From the NCBI GenBank assembly GCA_913057435.1, contig CAJXNY010000001.1:186001-250000 (forward strand): DNA of 64,000 nt, read 5' to 3'. The stretch is from an uncultured Oceanospirillaceae bacterium (GTDB lineage Bacteria > Pseudomonadota > Gammaproteobacteria > Pseudomonadales > Balneatricaceae). Positions 1-8,627 of the stretch are shown here, one piece after another. Below the pieces are notes generated by a model that did no database searches, was not told the origin of the DNA, and worked only from the letters and a program-made list of their open reading frames with translations. Position numbers and translations under genes: made by a program. The stretch's first letter is position 1. Each line of letters opens with the position of its first letter.

Positions 1-824
1 TTGGCGAAAGCAAACAGGGGCAGAATAAAAAACGCCACAAAGCTGTGCAGATCATGCTCCAGCTCTTTCAACGGCTCGCCACCATGGCGACCCTTCATCG
101 GAATAAAGAACGCCGCCAGCACCCCGGCCAGCGTCGAGTGAACGCCAGATTTGAGCATCGCCGCCCACATCACCACCGCCACCGTGATATAGAGCACCTT
201 GGACTCTACCTTCAGGGCATTAAGCAGCATCAGCACAGGCACACAACAGGCCACCACCACCAGCGAGAACAATGACAACTCTTCGGTGTAGAACAGGGCA
301 ATAATCACAATGGCCCCGATATCATCGAAGATCGCCAGTGAGATCAGGAACACCTTCAGTGACGTCGGCACCCGGGAGCCCAGCAGCATCAATACACCCA
401 GCGCAAAGGCGATATCCGTGGCGGCTGGAATCGCCCAGCCGGTCATAGCAAAGCCATCACTGTAATTAAAGGCGGTATAAACCAGTGCCGGGGCCAGCAT
501 GCCGCCCATAGCACCAATGCCTGGCAGGATAATATTACGTCGGTCGGCCAGCTCGCCGTCGACCAGTTCGCGCTTAAGTTCCAGTCCGACCAGAAAGAAG
601 AACACTGCCATCAGGCCATCGTTAATCCACAACAACAGTGGTTTGGCGATCTCAAAGGTACCAATGCGCACTGCCACCGGCGTGTCCAGCAACAGCTGGT
701 GGAACCCCGCCAGCGGTGAGTTGGCAATCAGAATGGTGATCAGCGTGACCGCCATCAACACTAGCCCACCGGCGGATTCCATTCTGAAAAAATGTCGCGC
801 CCAGTTTGTCATTGCCGCTACCAT
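1..824 (-). CDS. nhaA: Na+/H+ antiporter NhaA (3' end cut by window edge)
   Basis: About 274 N-terminal residues are visible out of the roughly 390 usual for the family; the C-terminus lies left of base 1. The reverse strand reads as an inner-membrane protein with repeated hydrophobic helices. The paired-aspartate motif FDDIGAI is present, which in NhaA forms the Na+/H+ binding site, and the visible end reads LPLFAFA as in NhaA proteins. NhaA exchanges external protons for internal Na+ and supports sodium and alkaline pH tolerance. An in-frame ATG lies at 830, but GAGG sits directly against it; the ATG at 824 has that GAGG six bases upstream and is preferred. It is transcribed divergently from the MFS gene across about 260 bp. 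Identity is secure, start moderately so. Confidence 0.93.
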   Translation of the reverse strand, partial: MVAAMTNWARHFFRMESAGGLVLMAVTLITILIANSPLAGFHQLLLDTPVAVRIGTFEIAKPLLLWINDGLMAVFFFLVGLELKRELVDGELADRRNIILPGIGAMGGMLAPALVYTAFNYSDGFAMTGWAIPAATDIAFALGVLMLLGSRVPTSLKVFLISLAIFDDIGAIVIIALFYTEELSLFSLVVVACCVPVLMLLNALKVESKVLYITVAVVMWAAMLKSGVHSTLAGVLAAFFIPMKGRHGGEPLKELEHDLHSFVAFFILPLFAFA

Positions 825-1085
825 AGTCATCCTCACAGATTCACCAGACACCAGGTTGTTCATACCCCTGCTAAATTTAGCTGACAATTTACCTACCAAT
901 ATAGATCAACCGCTCTCGCAGTGGCCGACACTGAGGTGGCACCGGGCTATCGCCCATGCCGCAGCAACCCGTCTGCGGGGGTCTGCCCATCGCTCATCGT
1001 TAAACAATGGTAATCTTGTGCCAGGGTTTCCAGCGGCCTGATCAGGCCCTATCCGCCTCGATTCAACCTTCACAAGGGCGACGAA

Positions 1086-2399
1086 ATGTTCTCCGTGTTG
1101 CAAAACCGCACCTACCGCCAGCTGTTTCTGGCCCAGATAATTGCCCTGATCGGCACCGGTCTGGCCACTGTCGCGCTGGGCCTGAAAGCCTTTGAACTGG
1201 CCGGGGCCAACGCCGGGGCCGTGCTAGGCACCGCGCTGGCGATTAAAATGCTGGCCTATATCAGCATCGCGCCACTGGCCAGTGCCATCACCGGCCTGCT
1301 ACCCCGTCGCGCCCTGCTGATCAGCCTGGACCTTATCCGCGCCAGCGTGGCCCTGCTCTTGCCGTTTGTGGATGAAATCTGGCAGATCTATCTACTCATC
1401 TTCCTGCTGCAGTCGGCCTCGGCGGCGTTTACCCCCACCTTCCAGGCCAGCATTCCCGATATTCTGCCCGACGAGAAGGACTACACCCGCGCCCTGTCAC
1501 TGTCACGGCTGGCCTATGATCTGGAAAATATTATCAGCCCGCTGCTGGCCGCCGCCCTGCTGACGGTGTTCAGCTTTCACAGCCTGTTTAATGGCACGGT
1601 ACTGGGGTTTTGTGGCTCAGCTTTGCTGGTGCTGTCGGTCAGCCTGCCCAGCCCGACGGCAGACACCAGCCGCAGCTTTGCCCAGCGCGCCACGCTGGGA
1701 CTGCGCATTTTCCTGGCGACGCCACGTTTACGAGGGCTACTGGCATTAAACCTGGTAGTGGCCAGCGCCAGCGCCATGGTGATTGTGAATACGGTGGTAC
1801 TGGTGCAGAGCCGCTTTGGCCTGAGCGAACAGGCCACCGCCTGGGCATTCGCGGCCTTTGGTGCTGGGTCGATGCTGATTGCACTGCTGATGACAAAACT
1901 GAGTGACCGGCTGACGACCCGCAGCCTGATGCTGGCCGGAGCGGTACTGGTATGTTGCGGCTTACTGGCCGGGCTGTTGATTGACAGTTACAACGCCCTG
2001 GTGGCGGTGTGGTTTCTACTGGGGCTGGCGCTGTCACTGGTGCAGACTCCAGCGGGCCAGCTGCTGCGCCGCTCCGCCCACGCGCAAGACCGCCCCGCGC
2101 TGTTTGCTGCTCAGTTTGCCCTGTCTCACGGTTGCTGGTTACTCACTTATCCGCTGGTCGGCTGGCTGGGTGCCAATCTGAGCTGGAGCCTGACCTTCAG
2201 CCTGATGGCTGCGCTGGCCGCACTGGCCGCTCTGGTGGGTTACCGGCTCTGGCCGGTGGAAGATAACGACACCCTGCAGCATAGCCATGAAGGGCTGGCC
2301 AGGGATGACCCGCACTGGCATGAGGGCCACGGCCAGCACGGACACCGCCATAGCCACCACTTTATTATTGATGATAAGCACCCGGTGTGGCCGCGCTGA
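1086..2399 (+). CDS. MFS transporter with His-rich C-terminal tail (possible metal exporter)
   Basis: A 437-residue major facilitator superfamily protein with about twelve hydrophobic segments and the MFS-like early helices (QIIALIGTGLATVALGLKAF). The last 40 residues form a hydrophilic, probably cytoplasmic tail with many histidines (HEGHGQHGHRHSHH) ending in KHPVWPR. His-rich termini in MFS exporters such as the NreB type bind Ni2+, Co2+ or Zn2+, so metal efflux is a reasonable inference; a drug or general solute exporter is the alternative. The ATG at 1086 is preceded by an AAGG-like site. It stands alone: nhaA diverges upstream and the LysR gene converges downstream with only about 30 bp between stops. 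Confidence 0.8.
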   Translation: MFSVLQNRTYRQLFLAQIIALIGTGLATVALGLKAFELAGANAGAVLGTALAIKMLAYISIAPLASAITGLLPRRALLISLDLIRASVALLLPFVDEIWQIYLLIFLLQSASAAFTPTFQASIPDILPDEKDYTRALSLSRLAYDLENIISPLLAAALLTVFSFHSLFNGTVLGFCGSALLVLSVSLPSPTADTSRSFAQRATLGLRIFLATPRLRGLLALNLVVASASAMVIVNTVVLVQSRFGLSEQATAWAFAAFGAGSMLIALLMTKLSDRLTTRSLMLAGAVLVCCGLLAGLLIDSYNALVAVWFLLGLALSLVQTPAGQLLRRSAHAQDRPALFAAQFALSHGCWLLTYPLVGWLGANLSWSLTFSLMAALAALAALVGYRLWPVEDNDTLQHSHEGLARDDPHWHEGHGQHGHRHSHHFIIDDKHPVWPR

Positions 2400-2429
2400 T
2401 CGCTAAGCAGCACCTGTCGGCCCATGACT

Positions 2430-3335
2430 TCAGGCTAAAGGTTCAGCCAGCTGCTGATACAAAAAATCATGCAGCAGTTTCAATCGGTGTGATGCCATAT
2501 GATCTCTGGGCCGGAGTGAGTACAGCGTCAGTGTTGGCGTGCCAAAGCTGGCTAACACAGGCACTAAACGACCCGTTTTCAGATCATCAGCGACCACGAA
2601 CTCAGGAATCAACGTGATGCCCTGGCCTGCCACTAATGCGGCATGGAACAACTTACTGTTATTCGACTGTAAGCGTGGCTCAATATAGACATCGACAGGT
2701 CTGGCTCCCTCTAAAAACTGCCATTTTTTCGGTGTGCCTTGCAGGTTATACAGCAAGCACGCATGTTGCCTGAGATCCTGAGGATGTAGCGGCTCACCAT
2801 GGCGTGCCAGGTAAGCCGGAGCCGCGCAGGCGACAAAGCGATAACCGGTGATACGCTGGCACAGCAACGCGCTGTCTGCCAGCTGGTAAGTTAACCGCAG
2901 CACCAGGTCATACTCCCCTTCCAGCACATTCACGTGCTGATCCGTCATCTGCACATCCAGCGTAATCTCCGGGTACGCCTCCATAAACTCAGCCAGTAAC
3001 GGGGCAAACTTGCACAGCCCCCAGCTCATCGGCACGCTGATGCGTAACTTTCCTCTGGGGCTGGCGTGCGTTTCGACCAGCTCATCTTTGAGTTCCTTCC
3101 ATTGGCCCAGCAGCGCCAGTGCACGACGATAGCAGCGCTCGCCACTCTCGGTAATCTGCATATGCCGTGTGCTGCGGATAAACAGTGTCGTTGCCAGCTC
3201 TGCTTCAAGCCGCTCAATGGCTTTCGACACTCTTGCTGTAGAGACACCAAGCCTCTGCCCCGCCGCAGTGAAGCTGCCTGATTCCACAACCGCTTTGAAG
3301 ATTTTGAGACTTTCGAGCTGATTAATACCGGCCAT
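2430..3335 (-). CDS. LysR-family transcriptional regulator
   Basis: 301 residues, normal LysR length. The N-terminal winged helix-turn-helix (about residues 5-62) shows the LysR pattern LKIFKAVVESGSFTAAGQRL followed by SKAIERLEAEL; the rest is a periplasmic-binding-protein-like effector domain. The ATG at 3335 is chosen over an in-frame GTG at 3344; neither has a strong ribosome site. It is divergent from the Old Yellow Enzyme gene at 3439, with about 100 bp between. That is the classical arrangement in which a LysR protein controls its neighbour, probably in response to an electrophile or flavoenzyme substrate. The target is inferred from position only. Confidence 0.92.
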   Translation of the reverse strand: MAGINQLESLKIFKAVVESGSFTAAGQRLGVSTARVSKAIERLEAELATTLFIRSTRHMQITESGERCYRRALALLGQWKELKDELVETHASPRGKLRISVPMSWGLCKFAPLLAEFMEAYPEITLDVQMTDQHVNVLEGEYDLVLRLTYQLADSALLCQRITGYRFVACAAPAYLARHGEPLHPQDLRQHACLLYNLQGTPKKWQFLEGARPVDVYIEPRLQSNNSKLFHAALVAGQGITLIPEFVVADDLKTGRLVPVLASFGTPTLTLYSLRPRDHMASHRLKLLHDFLYQQLAEPLA

Positions 3336-3438
3336 ATTCAACACAAAGTTAATAATGTTTTAGGAAAAACCGATATTCACACTCTTTTATGTTGCTGTCA
3401 AAGTACGCAGGACTTCTAACGAACCCGAGACAACCACC

Positions 3439-4566
3439 ATGACAGCTAACAATGCAGCGCTATTCCAGCCAGCCCAGATCGGTCATATAGATTTACGAAA
3501 TCGCCTCGCGGTTGCGCCGATGACACGCGTCAGCGCCAATGACGATGGCACAGCCAATGCGCTGATGTGCGAGTACTACCAGGCATATGCGACAGGTGGT
3601 TTTGGCTTGATTATTACCGAAGGTTTATACACCGATCAGCTGTTTAGCCAGTGTTACCGACAACAGCCAGGAATTACCAATGAGCAACAGGCGCAAAGCT
3701 GGCAGCCGATTATCGATGCGGTGCATAGCGAAGGCGGCATGATCATCGCCCAGCTGATGCATGCCGGGGCATTATCCCAATACAGCAAATATGCGGCTCA
3801 CAGCAGCGGCCCCTCAGCCGTAAAGCCGCTGGGACAACAGATGTCTTTTTACTACGGCGAGGGTGACTACCGGTTACCGCAAGCCATGCGTGAAGATGAT
3901 ATCCAGGCGGCTATTCAAGGCTTTGCAGCGGCGGCTTTACTGGCCAAATCAGCAGGTTTTGACGGGGTAGAAATACACGGTGCTAACGGCTACCTGCTGG
4001 ACCAGTTTCTTACCACTTACACCAATCAGCGGGAAGACAAATATGGGGGGAGCCTGACCAATCGTTTGCGCATTTATCAGGAAATCGTTAGTGCAGTCCG
4101 CGAGGCTGTGGGGCCTGATTTTGTTGTGGGTGTCCGGTTTTCCCAGACGAAGGTAAACGACAGCCAGTATCGCTGGCCAGAAGCCGACGCGGCGGCGCGC
4201 CAGGCCTTCACACTCATGCGTGAGAATCCGGTGGATTACATTCACACAACAGAGCCATCGTTAAACGAACCGGCCTTTGCTGGCAGCCCTTCGCTGGCGT
4301 CACTGGCAAAACAGATCAGTGGATTGCCGGTGATCGCTAATGGCGGCGTCAGCCAGCCAGCACTGGCAACAGCCATGCTGGAAAGTGATCAGGCTGACAT
4401 TATATCGCTGGGAAAAACCGCCCTGGCCAACCCCAACTGGCCAATGGCAGTACAAAATAACCAGCTACTGAACAGCTTTAATTTTGCCATGTTCTCCCCC
4501 ATCGCCAACCTGGAAAGCGCCAGCCGCTATTTTACTCAAGCGCACGACGCTGTATCCCCGTCCTGA
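3439..4566 (+). CDS. Old Yellow Enzyme family NAD(P)H:flavin oxidoreductase (NemA/XenB-like)
   Basis: 375 residues, a full-length FMN-binding TIM barrel of the Old Yellow Enzyme family. The start (FQPAQIGHIDLRNRLAVAPM) matches the first barrel strand and the FMN-contacting Met-Thr. DGVEIHGANGYLLDQFL near residues 174-190 is the family signature. NQREDKYGGSL follows, and LPVIANGGVS near residue 295 is the phosphate-binding strand. These cytosolic enzymes reduce activated alkenes, nitro compounds, maleimides or nitrate esters with NAD(P)H. It is divergent from a LysR regulator that probably controls it. A strong GC-rich hairpin follows the stop. Confidence 0.95.
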   Translation: MTANNAALFQPAQIGHIDLRNRLAVAPMTRVSANDDGTANALMCEYYQAYATGGFGLIITEGLYTDQLFSQCYRQQPGITNEQQAQSWQPIIDAVHSEGGMIIAQLMHAGALSQYSKYAAHSSGPSAVKPLGQQMSFYYGEGDYRLPQAMREDDIQAAIQGFAAAALLAKSAGFDGVEIHGANGYLLDQFLTTYTNQREDKYGGSLTNRLRIYQEIVSAVREAVGPDFVVGVRFSQTKVNDSQYRWPEADAAARQAFTLMRENPVDYIHTTEPSLNEPAFAGSPSLASLAKQISGLPVIANGGVSQPALATAMLESDQADIISLGKTALANPNWPMAVQNNQLLNSFNFAMFSPIANLESASRYFTQAHDAVSPS

Positions 4567-4570
4567 AACG

Positions 4571-4600
4571 CTGGCCGCGTTAGTACGCGGCCAGTAATTT
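4571..4600 (+). terminator. GC-rich hairpin between convergent genes
   Basis: A perfect 10-bp stem (CTGGCCGCGT / ACGCGGCCAG, 4571-4594) with a 4-base loop, followed by a weak TAATTT tract. It lies 4 bp after the oxidoreductase stop and just before the end of the opposing DUF4198 gene. It could terminate from the plus strand; the U-tract is poor, so efficiency is uncertain. Confidence 0.6.
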
Positions 4601-4604
4601 GCCT

Positions 4605-5426
4605 TCAGGGCAGCTGCGCTTCAAACGTCAGTAGCAGGCTCCAGCCCATTTTGTCGGCACGCGGGTTACTGCTGTCCTGCTCTTTATCCGTGCTGAGCAT
4701 ATAGCGCCCAGCCTGGGCCGGGGTAAAACTGAACTGACCTTTAGCATCGGTATGCAGTGCCATCACTGCCCGGTCATCCCGGTAGCGGGTGCCATCGGCG
4801 GTCAGTTCCAGTTCCATCTCCGGCGCAGGCTTGCCATTGAACAGCAATGTCATCTGGACCGGCTCACCGGCAACAATATCATTGGGATGGGTCTCAAATG
4901 CCAGCTCCAGCCCTTTACCCTGCGGCTGCAGTACCTGCTCGGTCGGTGCGCCTCGGGTCACAAAGCTCAACGTATTCCGGTGCCCCGCCCAGCTCATCAC
5001 CTCGGTTGCACCTTTGGGCAATTTCGCCTGAGCCTGCTGTTTGTCCATAAACAGGCGATGATGCTGGCCTTCGGCGTCGGTGTAAAACGTCATATAGCGT
5101 GGGCCAGACTGCATCTGCAGTTTCCAGCTACCTGGGGCAGGCAGTTCCAGATCAAACACCGAGCGTCGCTTACCTTTGGTAAAACTGGCCAGCGGTGCGG
5201 TGGTGCCATCCGGTGCCGTCACCAGCAGTCCTTTCAGATCAATCGCTTTGTCCGCCTTAAAGATGGTGTTTGAGGCACTGACATCCACGGTGATCCATTT
5301 ATCTGACTCCCCGGCAATATTAAAATCACCCGGCAAAATCCATAACGCGTGGGCCGTGGCCAGCGGTGCTACCGCCAGCAACACAGCACTACAGGCAAAC
5401 TTACGTAGAGCAGTATTCAGAGTCAT
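4605..5426 (-). CDS. DUF4198 periplasmic protein
   Basis: 273 residues. A signal peptide (about residues 1-25, cleavage after ATA or AHA) is followed by the HALWILP start typical of DUF4198 proteins. Two beta-rich regions follow; the C-terminal part (DAKGQFSFTPAQAGRYML) resembles the family's Ig-like segment. DUF4198 proteins are periplasmic and repeatedly sit beside TonB receptors or ECF transporters for metals, as NikK/CbtK-like accessory proteins. Its ATG overlaps the stop of the DUF2271 gene upstream, so it is the last gene of the receptor-PepSY-DUF2271-DUF4198 operon. Metal handling is inferred from family and context; the ligand is unknown. Confidence 0.85.
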   Translation of the reverse strand: MTLNTALRKFACSAVLLAVAPLATAHALWILPGDFNIAGESDKWITVDVSASNTIFKADKAIDLKGLLVTAPDGTTAPLASFTKGKRRSVFDLELPAPGSWKLQMQSGPRYMTFYTDAEGQHHRLFMDKQQAQAKLPKGATEVMSWAGHRNTLSFVTRGAPTEQVLQPQGKGLELAFETHPNDIVAGEPVQMTLLFNGKPAPEMELELTADGTRYRDDRAVMALHTDAKGQFSFTPAQAGRYMLSTDKEQDSSNPRADKMGWSLLLTFEAQLP

Positions 5427-5923
5427 CGTGAGGTTCCAACAGTCAGGGTGACCGGGCCAATCTCCTGGCCCGCAGGCAGGCTGAAGCGTTGTGCTTCACC
5501 GCCCAGGTTAAAAGGCTGTTTGAGCAACGTACGGTTGCCATCTTCGCGCACGGCTTCCAGCACCAGCTGGTAGCCACCGTCGGCGGCAGGCTGACCACTG
5601 GCAGTACGCCCGTCCCAGTTCAGCTGATAGCTGCCCGCACTGCGGGTGGCGCTGGTTACAGCATCGAGCTGCTGGTGACCATAACGTCCGGCTTTACGCC
5701 ACCAGCGGCGCAGATCAACCTCCCACTCGTTATCATCCATCCATAGCGCCAGTGAGCGCACCGGCTTACCGGCCTGCTCCACCCAGACCGCCACAAAAGG
5801 CCGGTGGGCATCGCCGTTGTCGATCAGCGGCAGTTCAAACTCAACACTCAGCGCAGGCGCAGCCAGAGCAGGCGTTGCCAGCCCCAGCAACAGCGATGCA
5901 GCCAGTGGTTTTAAAAAATTCAT
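5423..5923 (-). CDS. DUF2271 periplasmic protein
   Basis: 166 residues from the ATG at 5923. The reading frame stays open upstream, but that part is the shadow of the membrane-protein gene, whereas at 5923 a clean signal peptide begins (MNFLKPLAASLLLGLATPALA). The mature part shows the DUF2271 pattern: FVAVWVEQAGKPVRSLALW, then DLRRWW, GRYG and a YQLNWDGR beta-sandwich segment. DUF2271 proteins are found with PepSY-associated membrane proteins in iron- or flavin-linked operons. They are thought to be secreted accessory proteins, and their biochemistry is not settled. The stop overlaps the next ATG, indicating translational coupling. Confidence 0.85.
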   Translation of the reverse strand: MNFLKPLAASLLLGLATPALAAPALSVEFELPLIDNGDAHRPFVAVWVEQAGKPVRSLALWMDDNEWEVDLRRWWRKAGRYGHQQLDAVTSATRSAGSYQLNWDGRTASGQPAADGGYQLVLEAVREDGNRTLLKQPFNLGGEAQRFSLPAGQEIGPVTLTVGTSR

Positions 5924-5976
5924 AGGAAATTCCCGTTCAGAGAGTACGGGCAGCCCGGCAGGCTGCCCGCTCACGG

Positions 5977-6621
5977 TTAGAGCGGCAGCGTCGCCAGGGA
6001 GGTGAACAACAGGGTAACCGCCAGTCCCAGCCCACTGACTGCCAGCAGCCGCAACCGCCGTTTGTGTTGCGGGATCACCAGCCATACGCCCGTCAGGGTA
6101 AACAGCAGCATGACCAGCGCCGACAGATCAATAAACCCGCGCCACCAGCCACTGCTATAACGGCCCATATGCAGATCATTGAGCCATGCAACATTGCCTT
6201 TAGGCTGCTGGATCAGAAGCAGCTGTGTCTGGGAAGGGGAAACCTCGACACTGCTGCGACCACCCGGCCGCTTAAAGTCAATATGCAACAGCTGATCATC
6301 TGCATCCCAGTCATAACTGACATAGGCAGCCCGCACGCCGTGCTCGCTGCTGAGCCACTGGCGCAGCGCTGCCGCCACCACCAGCGGGTCGGTTTGCCAG
6401 GCCGGATGCCGGGCCAGCTCAGTGGGCAGATTTAATACCTGCTCACTGGCCTGGCCCCGACCGGAAAACCAGTCCCGATGGTTGAGGGTGACGCCGGTCA
6501 GGGTAAAAAACAGCATGATCAGCAGCATCACCATCGAGCTGTACACATGTACGGTGCGCACCAGCCGGTAATTCGACCAGACTGATTTTTTACGCCCCAC
6601 CCGGCTCGATTGCTCCGTCAT
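5977..6621 (-). CDS. PepSY-associated transmembrane protein
   Basis: 214 residues. A basic cytoplasmic start precedes the first helix (VHVYSSMVMLLIMLFFTLTG). A periplasmic region of about 95 residues contains the DDQLLHIDFKRPGG stretch of PepSY-like domains. A second helix (IDLSALVMLLFTLTGVWLVI) and a third near the C-terminus follow. The TG(V)xLxxH-type motif after helix 1 (LTGVTLNH) is typical of PepSY_TM proteins, many of which carry histidines for heme or electron transfer to reduce ferric substrates at the inner membrane. It lies between the TonB receptor and DUF2271 with 10-55 bp gaps, so it is in the same operon. Reductase activity is inferred. Confidence 0.85.
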   Translation of the reverse strand: MTEQSSRVGRKKSVWSNYRLVRTVHVYSSMVMLLIMLFFTLTGVTLNHRDWFSGRGQASEQVLNLPTELARHPAWQTDPLVVAAALRQWLSSEHGVRAAYVSYDWDADDQLLHIDFKRPGGRSSVEVSPSQTQLLLIQQPKGNVAWLNDLHMGRYSSGWWRGFIDLSALVMLLFTLTGVWLVIPQHKRRLRLLAVSGLGLAVTLLFTSLATLPL

Positions 6622-6631
6622 CGTCCGCAGC

Positions 6632-8551
6632 TTAGAAGCGCGCCGCCAGGCTCAGACGAATATCCCGACCCGCTTCCGGCAGGCCAATCACGTTACCACT
6701 GCTGGTAGACACACCGTAGCTGGCATGGTCCAGGTACTGCTTATCAAGCAGGTTATTGACCGTCAGCGTCAGGCTCAGATCCTCCGTGGCCGTTGGCAAC
6801 CAGCGAACGTACACATCATGGCGGCCATAGCCTGGTTTTTCTGCCCGGCCGCTGGCCACACGTGAAAGGTGGTGTACAAAGGTGCCACTCCAGCCCAGCA
6901 GCAGGTTCTGCGCGGGCAGCTGGTGCTGCACATCGGCAACCCACTGATCACCGGTTGCGGTACCAACCGACATATCACCATCGCTCAGCGGTTCACCGTC
7001 CAGTTCCGGACGGCTGTGGCTGAAGCTCAGGCTGGCCTGGGTCTGCTCCCACTCATAACCGGCTTTCAGCTCGATACCGCGGTTTTTGACATCGCCGGTA
7101 TTTTCTACCGAGCTGCGGTTGACGCGATCCACAAAGTCATCAATGTGGCTGACAAACACCGTACCTTCCAGGCTCAGTGCGCCCTGGTTGTAGTTCAGGC
7201 CCAGTTCCAGGTTATCCGCCGTTTCTTCTTTCAGCGACGGGCTGTTGATTGCATAACCCAGCATGTACGCTTCTTTTACCTTGGGGCCTCGCATGGCACG
7301 GGCATAGCCTGCGTTAAAGGTCAGCGCATCGCTGAGCTTATATTCCATTCCCAGGTTAGGGCTGATGCCGCTATTGCTGAAAGACTGGCCATCGCTATCG
7401 TCCAGCTGGTAATGGTCATAACGGGCACCGGCGGTTACCAGCAACTGCGATGTGGCCTGGTAGTGGTCCTGCAGGTAGAGGCCAGCAATACGGGCTTTTT
7501 CATCGGCCACTGGCGTTTCCGGGTTGATGTAGTAACCGGTATCACGGCGGTAGTCACCCCCGAACACCAGGGTATGTTCGCCGCTGCGCAGGGTGTTGCG
7601 CAGATCCGCACCGATACTTTTCACTCCGGCACCGTCTTTCGGGCTGTCAGCACCGTCCTGGGTCAGGTAGGCATCGGTGCTGTAAAACGTAGTTTCGATA
7701 TCCAGCGCATCACCGGCAGGGTTGATGTCATAGCCCAGCGTAGTTGTTTTACGGTGACTTTCCTGACGGTTTTCAGGGTTCCAGCCTGCTGCAACAAAGT
7801 GCGGACGCAGGTTACGTTCGCCGTCGTCGTAGCGTACTTCGTGACTCAGGCTCAAACGCTGCTGTTCGGTAGGCGTTGCCACCAGCTTGAAGAAGCCGCT
7901 ATCAACATCCGTCTCGGTATTGTTGATAGTATTGCCACGGCCATCATCAAAGGAATTACCCTGCTGACGGGTCAAAGACGCCAGTACGCCCACCTTGTCT
8001 CCAGCTTTGCCAAACACGGTGCCGCTGGTTTTCAGCACATCACCATTGCTGTAGTAACCGAGTTTGACCAAGGCCCCGGCTTTTTCGCCATCACGTAACA
8101 GATCATCCGGGTCACGGGTGGTAAAGCGAATCGCTCCGCCCAGCGCACCGGCGCCATCGGTGGCCAGCCCGGCACCGGACTGTACTTCCACTTTTTTAAG
8201 CAGCTCAGGTTCGATACCGACCCGGCCCTGGTGATGAAACAGATAACCGGCCTGTACGGCACCGTCCACGCTGATATTCAGGTTGGTATCTTCAATACCG
8301 CGCAGGTAAATTTTCTGTGCCACGCCCAGTGAACCACCCACAGAAACAGACGGTGTCTGACGGAACACATCGCCCAGGTCAGATGCCTGGCGCAGGTCCA
8401 GCTGCTCACGGCTGATAACCTCATCGATACCAGCCGATGACTGTGCCGTCACCTGTACTTTATCCAGAGTGCCAGCGAAAGCCGGGGAAATCAGAGCGGC
8501 ACTGACCGTTGCAATCGCAACCGTCAGCAGATGGCGGGGAGCCTGGTACAT
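6632..8551 (-). CDS. TonB-dependent outer-membrane receptor
   Basis: About 639 residues from the ATG at 8551, which follows GGAG by about nine bases; ATGs further upstream in the same frame lie before this ribosome site and are unlikely. There is a signal peptide (to about residue 27, SPAFA), then LDKVQVTAQ as a TonB-box-like start. The plug domain follows (DVFRQTPSVSVGG, KIYLRGIED, GALGGAIRFTTRD), then a 22-strand-type barrel ending in the C-terminal aromatic signature (LSLAARF). It transports a ligand using TonB energy. Co-transcription with PepSY, DUF2271 and DUF4198 genes, plus Fur-like boxes in its promoter, suggest iron-siderophore or another metal complex. The substrate cannot be read from sequence. 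Confidence 0.93.
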   Translation of the reverse strand: MYQAPRHLLTVAIATVSAALISPAFAGTLDKVQVTAQSSAGIDEVISREQLDLRQASDLGDVFRQTPSVSVGGSLGVAQKIYLRGIEDTNLNISVDGAVQAGYLFHHQGRVGIEPELLKKVEVQSGAGLATDGAGALGGAIRFTTRDPDDLLRDGEKAGALVKLGYYSNGDVLKTSGTVFGKAGDKVGVLASLTRQQGNSFDDGRGNTINNTETDVDSGFFKLVATPTEQQRLSLSHEVRYDDGERNLRPHFVAAGWNPENRQESHRKTTTLGYDINPAGDALDIETTFYSTDAYLTQDGADSPKDGAGVKSIGADLRNTLRSGEHTLVFGGDYRRDTGYYINPETPVADEKARIAGLYLQDHYQATSQLLVTAGARYDHYQLDDSDGQSFSNSGISPNLGMEYKLSDALTFNAGYARAMRGPKVKEAYMLGYAINSPSLKEETADNLELGLNYNQGALSLEGTVFVSHIDDFVDRVNRSSVENTGDVKNRGIELKAGYEWEQTQASLSFSHSRPELDGEPLSDGDMSVGTATGDQWVADVQHQLPAQNLLLGWSGTFVHHLSRVASGRAEKPGYGRHDVYVRWLPTATEDLSLTLTVNNLLDKQYLDHASYGVSTSSGNVIGLPEAGRDIRLSLAARF

Positions 8552-8565
8552 CGACGTTATCTCCA

Positions 8566-8605
8566 TGAGAATAATAATGAACATTAGATGCATTTAATTC
8601 TCATT
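8566..8605 (-). promoter_or_regulatory. Fur-like operator upstream of the TonB receptor operon
   Basis: Just upstream of the receptor's ribosome site, TGAGAATAATAATGA (8566-8580) fits the 7-1-7 Fur consensus TGATAATnATTATCA at about 11 of 14 positions. A second AT-rich stretch containing AATGAGAATTAAATG (reverse strand, 8591-8605) overlaps further upstream and fits less well. Position and partial symmetry suggest iron repression. This is a by-eye match, not a scored one. Confidence 0.5.
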
Positions 8606-8627
8606 CATGGAGTGGTGAAACAAAAGC

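Noticed and set aside
6869-8098. 409-codon open frame on the plus strand
   Set aside because: Antisense to the TonB receptor; the translation has no family pattern and the receptor frame is fully supported by plug and barrel motifs.
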